Made by a program: the position numbers and the translations under genes
Assembly: GCA_018056245.1 (NCBI GenBank)
Contig: JAGPFZ010000012.1
Coordinates: forward strand, 1 to 51,026
Direction of reading: 5' to 3'
DNA length: 51,026 nt
DNA from: Bacteroidales bacterium
GTDB taxonomy: Bacteria; Bacteroidota; Bacteroidia; Bacteroidales; VadinHA17
The notes under the pieces: model-generated
The model's database searches: none
What the model saw: the letters and a program-made list of their open reading frames with translations, nothing else
What the model was told of the DNA's origin: nothing
Shown here: piece after piece, positions 47,916 through 51,026 of the stretch
Layout of the letters: each line of letters opens with the position of its first letter
Position numbering within the stretch: the stretch's first letter is position 1

Positions 47916-48761
47916 TTAGTTTAATATCTTTTGAATCTTATTTGCTTCTTCCATAAGCTTTTTAAGCCCTTCAGTGTTTTTTTCAAGAATAAACTTCCTG
48001 AAAGTTTTCATTTTTTCCATATACGTATCAATAACTTCGATGATATGTTCGGCATTTTCGGTGAATATAGGAGCCCACGTTTCACTGTTACTCTTTGCCA
48101 GCCTCACCGTACTTTCAAAACCGCCTCCTGCAAGAGTGAGAATATTTTCAGTTTCTTTCTCCTTTTCAAGAACGCATAAGGCAAGTGAAAAAGAAGTGAT
48201 ATGCGATATATGGGAAACATAAGCAACATGGACATCGTGACTGCTCGAATCCATATATACTATATTCATATTCAAAACATTAAACATACGTTTTACAGTT
48301 TCAAGAGCATCCGCATCACTTAGCTCAGGGTCGCATATAATGGCTCTTTTATAATCGAAGAGTTTGCTATGTGCAGCCAGAGGACCAGAGAATTCTGTTC
48401 CAGCCATGGGATGAGCTGCAACAAATCTTCCTCTGTTCGGATGGTTATTCGATGCATTTGCTATTGAGCTTTTTGTCGAACCCATATCGGTAATGATTTT
48501 ATTCGTTCCCTTTGTCATGTCGAGTATGCCGGGAAGAAGCACGCAATTGACATCAACCGGCGCTGAAAGAATTATTAAATCGCTTTTTCCCACTGCATTT
48601 TCAAGTGTGTCGGTTTCGTCAACTATACCACATAATTTTGCAATATTTTGATGCTGAATATTTACATCAACACCTATTACAATATCGGCAAATCCTCTTT
48701 TCTTGAGGTCAATTGCCATCGAGCCTCCAATAAGCCCTATTCCAACAACACAAATTGTCAT
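47916..48761 (-). CDS. tyrA: Prephenate dehydrogenase
   Basis: NAD-dependent enzyme converting prephenate to 4-hydroxyphenylpyruvate for tyrosine. 281 residues with the Rossmann GIGLIGGSMA (residues 7-16), VIGVD as second strand end, and His117 in AAHPMAGTEFSGP, the conserved prephenate-binding region, plus YVSHISHI near residue 185. No ACT or chorismate mutase domain is attached; mutase is supplied by the neighbouring fusion. Cyclohexadienyl or arogenate dehydrogenase activity is possible, as sequence alone does not fix this. Confidence 0.92.
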   Translation of the reverse strand: MTICVVGIGLIGGSMAIDLKKRGFADIVIGVDVNIQHQNIAKLCGIVDETDTLENAVGKSDLIILSAPVDVNCVLLPGILDMTKGTNKIITDMGSTKSSIANASNNHPNRGRFVAAHPMAGTEFSGPLAAHSKLFDYKRAIICDPELSDADALETVKRMFNVLNMNIVYMDSSSHDVHVAYVSHISHITSFSLALCVLEKEKETENILTLAGGGFESTVRLAKSNSETWAPIFTENAEHIIEVIDTYMEKMKTFRKFILEKNTEGLKKLMEEANKIQKILN

Positions 48762-48794
48762 TTTTATTCTCTAATCTGTTATTAATTAAAAACT

Positions 48795-49961
48795 TTACTT
48801 CATGAAATTATTTATAACTTTTTCTTTTGCCTTCAAAAGTATTTCCTCTTTACAACATAGTGATATCCTCACATATTTGCTCCCGTTTTTCCCGAAAATA
48901 GATCCCGGGGTGATAAAAACATGAGCTTTATCGAGAACTTTGTCGGCCAGTTCTTCTGCATTTTTATATCTGTCGCTTATCTTTCCCCACATGAACAGAC
49001 CAGCCTGTTCGAGGTCATAACTGCATTGCAGTGCGTCCATAAGTTCACAAGCTATCTCTCTTCGGCGTGAATACACACTATTTAGCTCATAATACCAGTC
49101 GTCGCCTCTTTTCAATGCTTCAGCCGCTGCAAGTTGCAAAGGCCGGAACATTCCCGAATCCATGTTACTTTTCACCTTCAGCACTTCGCTTATGTAACCA
49201 TTATCACCTGCTGCCATACCGATTCTCCATCCTGCCATATTATGCGACTTGCTCAAGGAATTAAGCTCGATTGCAACATTTTTAGCCCCATTAAGGTATA
49301 ATATACTTATGTGGTCTTTATTAAGTATAAAGCTGTAAGGGTTATCATTTACTATCAATATGTTATGCTTTTCTCCAAATTTTATCAAACTTTCGAAGAG
49401 CATTGTTGACGCTTTCCGGCCTGTCGGCATATTGGGATAATTCACCCACATCAGTTTAACCTTGCTAAGATCTGAATCTTCGAGAGCATCAAAATCGGGC
49501 AGCCAGTTGTTCTTTTCGGTAAGGTCATATTCTTTAATATTTCCTCCTACGAGTCGGGTAATCGAAGAATATGACGGGTAACCCGGGTCGGGTACAAGAA
49601 CATCATCTCCCGGATTTACAAAAGCCATGCTGATATGCATTATTCCTTCCTTGCTTCCTATAAGGGGCAGAATTTCGTTATCAGGGTCGAGTGTAACATT
49701 GAAATATTTCCTGTACCAGTCTGCCATTGCATTTCTGAGCTCAGGTATGCCATTATAGCTCTGATAGCCATGTACATCAGATTTTGCAGCTTCCTCCGAC
49801 AGTTTTTTTATAGCTTCCGGGGGCGGAGGCATGTCGGGACTGCCTATTCCAAGGTTAATAACATCAATTCCTTCTTTTTTCATCCGGTCAATCTGTTTCA
49901 GTTTGACCGAGAAATAATATTCCTGAACAGTCTTTGTTCTTTCAGCCGGTTTAACTTTCAT
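48795..49961 (-). CDS. Class I/II aminotransferase (probably aromatic)
   Basis: PLP aminotransferase of 388 residues. The Schiff-base Lys238 is in ELNSLSKSHNMAGWRIG, with YQSYNGIPELR, NYPNMPTG and NDNPYS marking fold type I. Its place between prephenate dehydratase (11-nt overlap at its start) and prephenate dehydrogenase suggests it transaminates phenylpyruvate and 4-hydroxyphenylpyruvate to Phe and Tyr. The sequence also resembles LL-diaminopimelate aminotransferase-like and aspartate aminotransferases, so the substrate call depends on context. Confidence 0.88.
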   Translation of the reverse strand: MKVKPAERTKTVQEYYFSVKLKQIDRMKKEGIDVINLGIGSPDMPPPPEAIKKLSEEAAKSDVHGYQSYNGIPELRNAMADWYRKYFNVTLDPDNEILPLIGSKEGIMHISMAFVNPGDDVLVPDPGYPSYSSITRLVGGNIKEYDLTEKNNWLPDFDALEDSDLSKVKLMWVNYPNMPTGRKASTMLFESLIKFGEKHNILIVNDNPYSFILNKDHISILYLNGAKNVAIELNSLSKSHNMAGWRIGMAAGDNGYISEVLKVKSNMDSGMFRPLQLAAAEALKRGDDWYYELNSVYSRRREIACELMDALQCSYDLEQAGLFMWGKISDRYKNAEELADKVLDKAHVFITPGSIFGKNGSKYVRISLCCKEEILLKAKEKVINNFMK

Positions 49962-50796
49962 ATATAATGTCGTCTTTTTGATAGATTCCTAATATTTCGA
50001 GGTCGGTCGTATCGTCTCCCAGCACTCCATGTATCAGTTCCATTGTGGTGGTATCTTCGGGAATCTCAAGGTCAAGATAGAACATATATCCCCATCCGTT
50101 TCCGTTCAGACGCGGCACCGACTGTATCTTGGTAAGGTTTATATTCATTTCTGCAAATTTCACCAGGACATTTGCGAGGCTCCCGGGTTTGTGTTTCAGC
50201 GAAAAGCACACTGATGCCTTGTTACCTTTTCTTAAGCCTTTACTTTTAGGTCCGATAATAAGAAACCGGGTGTAGTTCTCCCTGTATGTCTCAATCCCTT
50301 CTGCAATAATCTCGAGCCCATATAACTCTGCGGCAATTGATGAAGCAATAGTAGCCACACCTTTCAATTTATTTTCGCTTATTTCCCTTGCACTTCCTGC
50401 CGTATCTTCGGTTTCTATTAACGTTATCTCCGGATATTTATTAAGGAAAGTCATACACTGGGAGATTGCTATAGGATGTGTCCTTATCTGCCTGATATCG
50501 CTGATCGTTTGGCCGGGTAGGGCCATCAGGTTCTGTTTTATTCTTAAATCGTGTTCTCCAAGGATTTTAAGTCCCGACTCTCTGATCAGCGAATAGTTAT
50601 ACAAAATACTACCAGCCCTTGCGTTTTCTATAGCCATCACTGCATAATCGGCTTTGCCGGTTTTGGCTTCGAGAAGTGTCTGATCGAAAGTTGCACAGGG
50701 TATTATTTCAATGTTGTTTCCAAAGTACTGTTTTGCGGCAACTTCATGAAAGCTTGCTGCTTCTCCCTGAATAGAAACTTTTATTATTTTTTCCAT
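49951..50796 (-). CDS. pheA: Prephenate dehydratase with ACT domain
   Basis: Converts prephenate to phenylpyruvate. The 281-residue protein has the dehydratase domain in residues 1-185, with ENARAGSI and the TRF motif (Thr176-Arg177-Phe178 in NYTRFLIIGP), and a C-terminal ACT domain (HKPGSLANVLVKFAEMNINLTKI) that usually binds phenylalanine for feedback inhibition. There is no chorismate mutase domain; that is fused to the DAHP synthase of the same operon. First structural gene, lying 17 nt after the attenuator terminator stem; it overlaps the aminotransferase gene by 11 nt. Confidence 0.93.
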   Translation of the reverse strand: MEKIIKVSIQGEAASFHEVAAKQYFGNNIEIIPCATFDQTLLEAKTGKADYAVMAIENARAGSILYNYSLIRESGLKILGEHDLRIKQNLMALPGQTISDIRQIRTHPIAISQCMTFLNKYPEITLIETEDTAGSAREISENKLKGVATIASSIAAELYGLEIIAEGIETYRENYTRFLIIGPKSKGLRKGNKASVCFSLKHKPGSLANVLVKFAEMNINLTKIQSVPRLNGNGWGYMFYLDLEIPEDTTTMELIHGVLGDDTTDLEILGIYQKDDIIYES

Positions 50797-50813
50797 CTGA
50801 CAATAACCGCTTA

Positions 50814-50853
50814 ATTAAACAAGCAAGGGCCCCTTTTTTTGAGGGACCCTTGC
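50814..50853 (-). terminator. Attenuator terminator before the Phe/Tyr operon
   Basis: On the minus strand, GCAAGGGTCCC (50853-50843) pairs with GGGGCCCTTGC (50833-50823) as an 11-bp stem with one U-G pair and a 9-nt A-rich loop, followed by TTGTTTAATT. It stands between the leader stop codon and the pheA start, as expected for an attenuator. The tail is not a pure T tract, so it may be partly leaky. Confidence 0.75.
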
Positions 50854-50894
50854 ACCTGTAATCGTATATTTAAGCCACATACAAAAATCCCTCA
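50840..50894 (-). promoter_or_regulatory. Antiterminator pairing in the Phe/Tyr leader
   Basis: TGAGGGA (50894-50888, minus strand), beginning 2 nt after the leader stop codon, is the exact complement of TCCCTCA (50846-50840), which covers the end of the terminator 5' arm and the loop. Pairing would stop the terminator from forming. A ribosome at the leader stop would hide TGAGGGA; one stalled on earlier Phe or Tyr codons would not. Confidence 0.7.
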
Positions 50895-50896
50895 CT

Positions 50897-50959
50897 TTAT
50901 TTTCCGAAAAAATAGAAAAAGAAAAAAGTGAAGAAATAATATTTATATGCGGCAATCAT
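50897..50959 (-). CDS. pheL: Phe/Tyr operon leader peptide
   Basis: A 20-codon ORF on the minus strand (ATG 50959, TAA 50899-50897) starts about 12 nt after the predicted transcription start. Eight residues are phenylalanine and four are tyrosine, that is 12 of 20, with the run FFTFFFFYFF at residues 9-18. The downstream operon makes exactly these two amino acids. The codon content, position and following terminator support a leader peptide that senses charged tRNA-Phe and tRNA-Tyr. Chance Phe codons from T-rich DNA are possible, but the mix of TTT and TTC plus Tyr codons and the paired hairpins argue against that. Confidence 0.83.
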   Translation of the reverse strand: MIAAYKYYFFTFFFFYFFGK

Positions 50960-50977
50960 TTTCTTAATTTCAGCTTA

Positions 50978-51007
50978 CAAAAATAGTTTTTTAATTAAAA
51001 AAACAAA
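50978..51007 (-). promoter_or_regulatory. Bacteroidetes promoter of the Phe/Tyr operon
   Basis: On the minus strand, TTTG (51007-51004) and TATTTTTG (50985-50978) are 18 nt apart; another TTTG (51011-51008) gives 22 nt. Predicted start near 50971, about 12 nt before the leader ATG. The -7 box is identical to that of the threonine operon. Confidence 0.65.
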
Positions 51008-51026
51008 CAAAAATATAAAAAAATTT

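Overview
The window looks like chromosomal DNA of a Bacteroidota bacterium, probably of the Bacteroidales/Marinilabiliales sphere. This rests on AT-rich spacers, several TTTG-N18/19-TAnnTTTG promoters of the Bacteroidetes type, few strong Shine-Dalgarno sites, many signal-peptide or lipoprotein carbohydrate enzymes, a three-gene transhydrogenase, and a DAHP synthase fused to chorismate mutase. No rRNA, CRISPR array, phage or transposase gene was seen.

Layout. 1-923: 3' truncated hypothetical gene (minus). 1247-1321: tRNA-Val(GAC). 1420-6545: secreted dipeptidyl peptidase IV-like enzyme, then pntAA-pntAB-pntB. 6920-7210: RRM RNA-binding protein. 7215-13927: glycan-degradation patch (GH127-like enzyme, TIM-barrel glycosidase-like protein, beta-helix gene with an in-frame TAG, PIG-L deacetylase remnant). 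14081-23163: core biosynthesis on the plus strand: proB-proA, icd-gltA, then a threonine operon (aspartokinase, thrB, thrC) behind a newly recognised leader peptide and attenuator. 23322-25201: ribokinase and glycerophosphodiesterase (minus). 25355-45265: accessory sugar/uronate island with GH88, two Gfo/Idh oxidoreductases, a K+/H+ antiporter, a phosphotriesterase-like lipoprotein, a PHP-glycosidase fusion, a heparinase II/III-like lyase, a six-hairpin glycosidase, a FucP-type transporter, a DUF6807 protein and a NIPSNAP protein, mixed with broken genes. 45379-50985: minus-strand phenylalanine/tyrosine operon (prephenate dehydratase, aminotransferase, prephenate dehydrogenase, DAHP synthase-chorismate mutase, TrpB2), again behind a leader peptide and attenuator.

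Two themes stand out. First, both amino-acid operons carry the same compact regulatory design: a Bacteroidetes promoter, a very short 5' UTR, a 20-26 codon leader ORF loaded with the end-product codons (8 Thr of 26; 8 Phe plus 4 Tyr of 20), an antiterminator segment at the leader stop codon, and a terminator hairpin just before the first structural gene. This fits ribosome-mediated transcription attenuation. Second, disrupted genes are confined to the catabolic regions: in-frame stops (beta-helix protein, GH16, PIG-L), a probable ATG-to-ATA start loss (Gfo/Idh), a deletion that seems to have decapitated two divergent genes at once (acyltransferase-like and GH2), and a TonB-dependent receptor barrel fragment lacking both ends. 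The biosynthetic genes are all intact.
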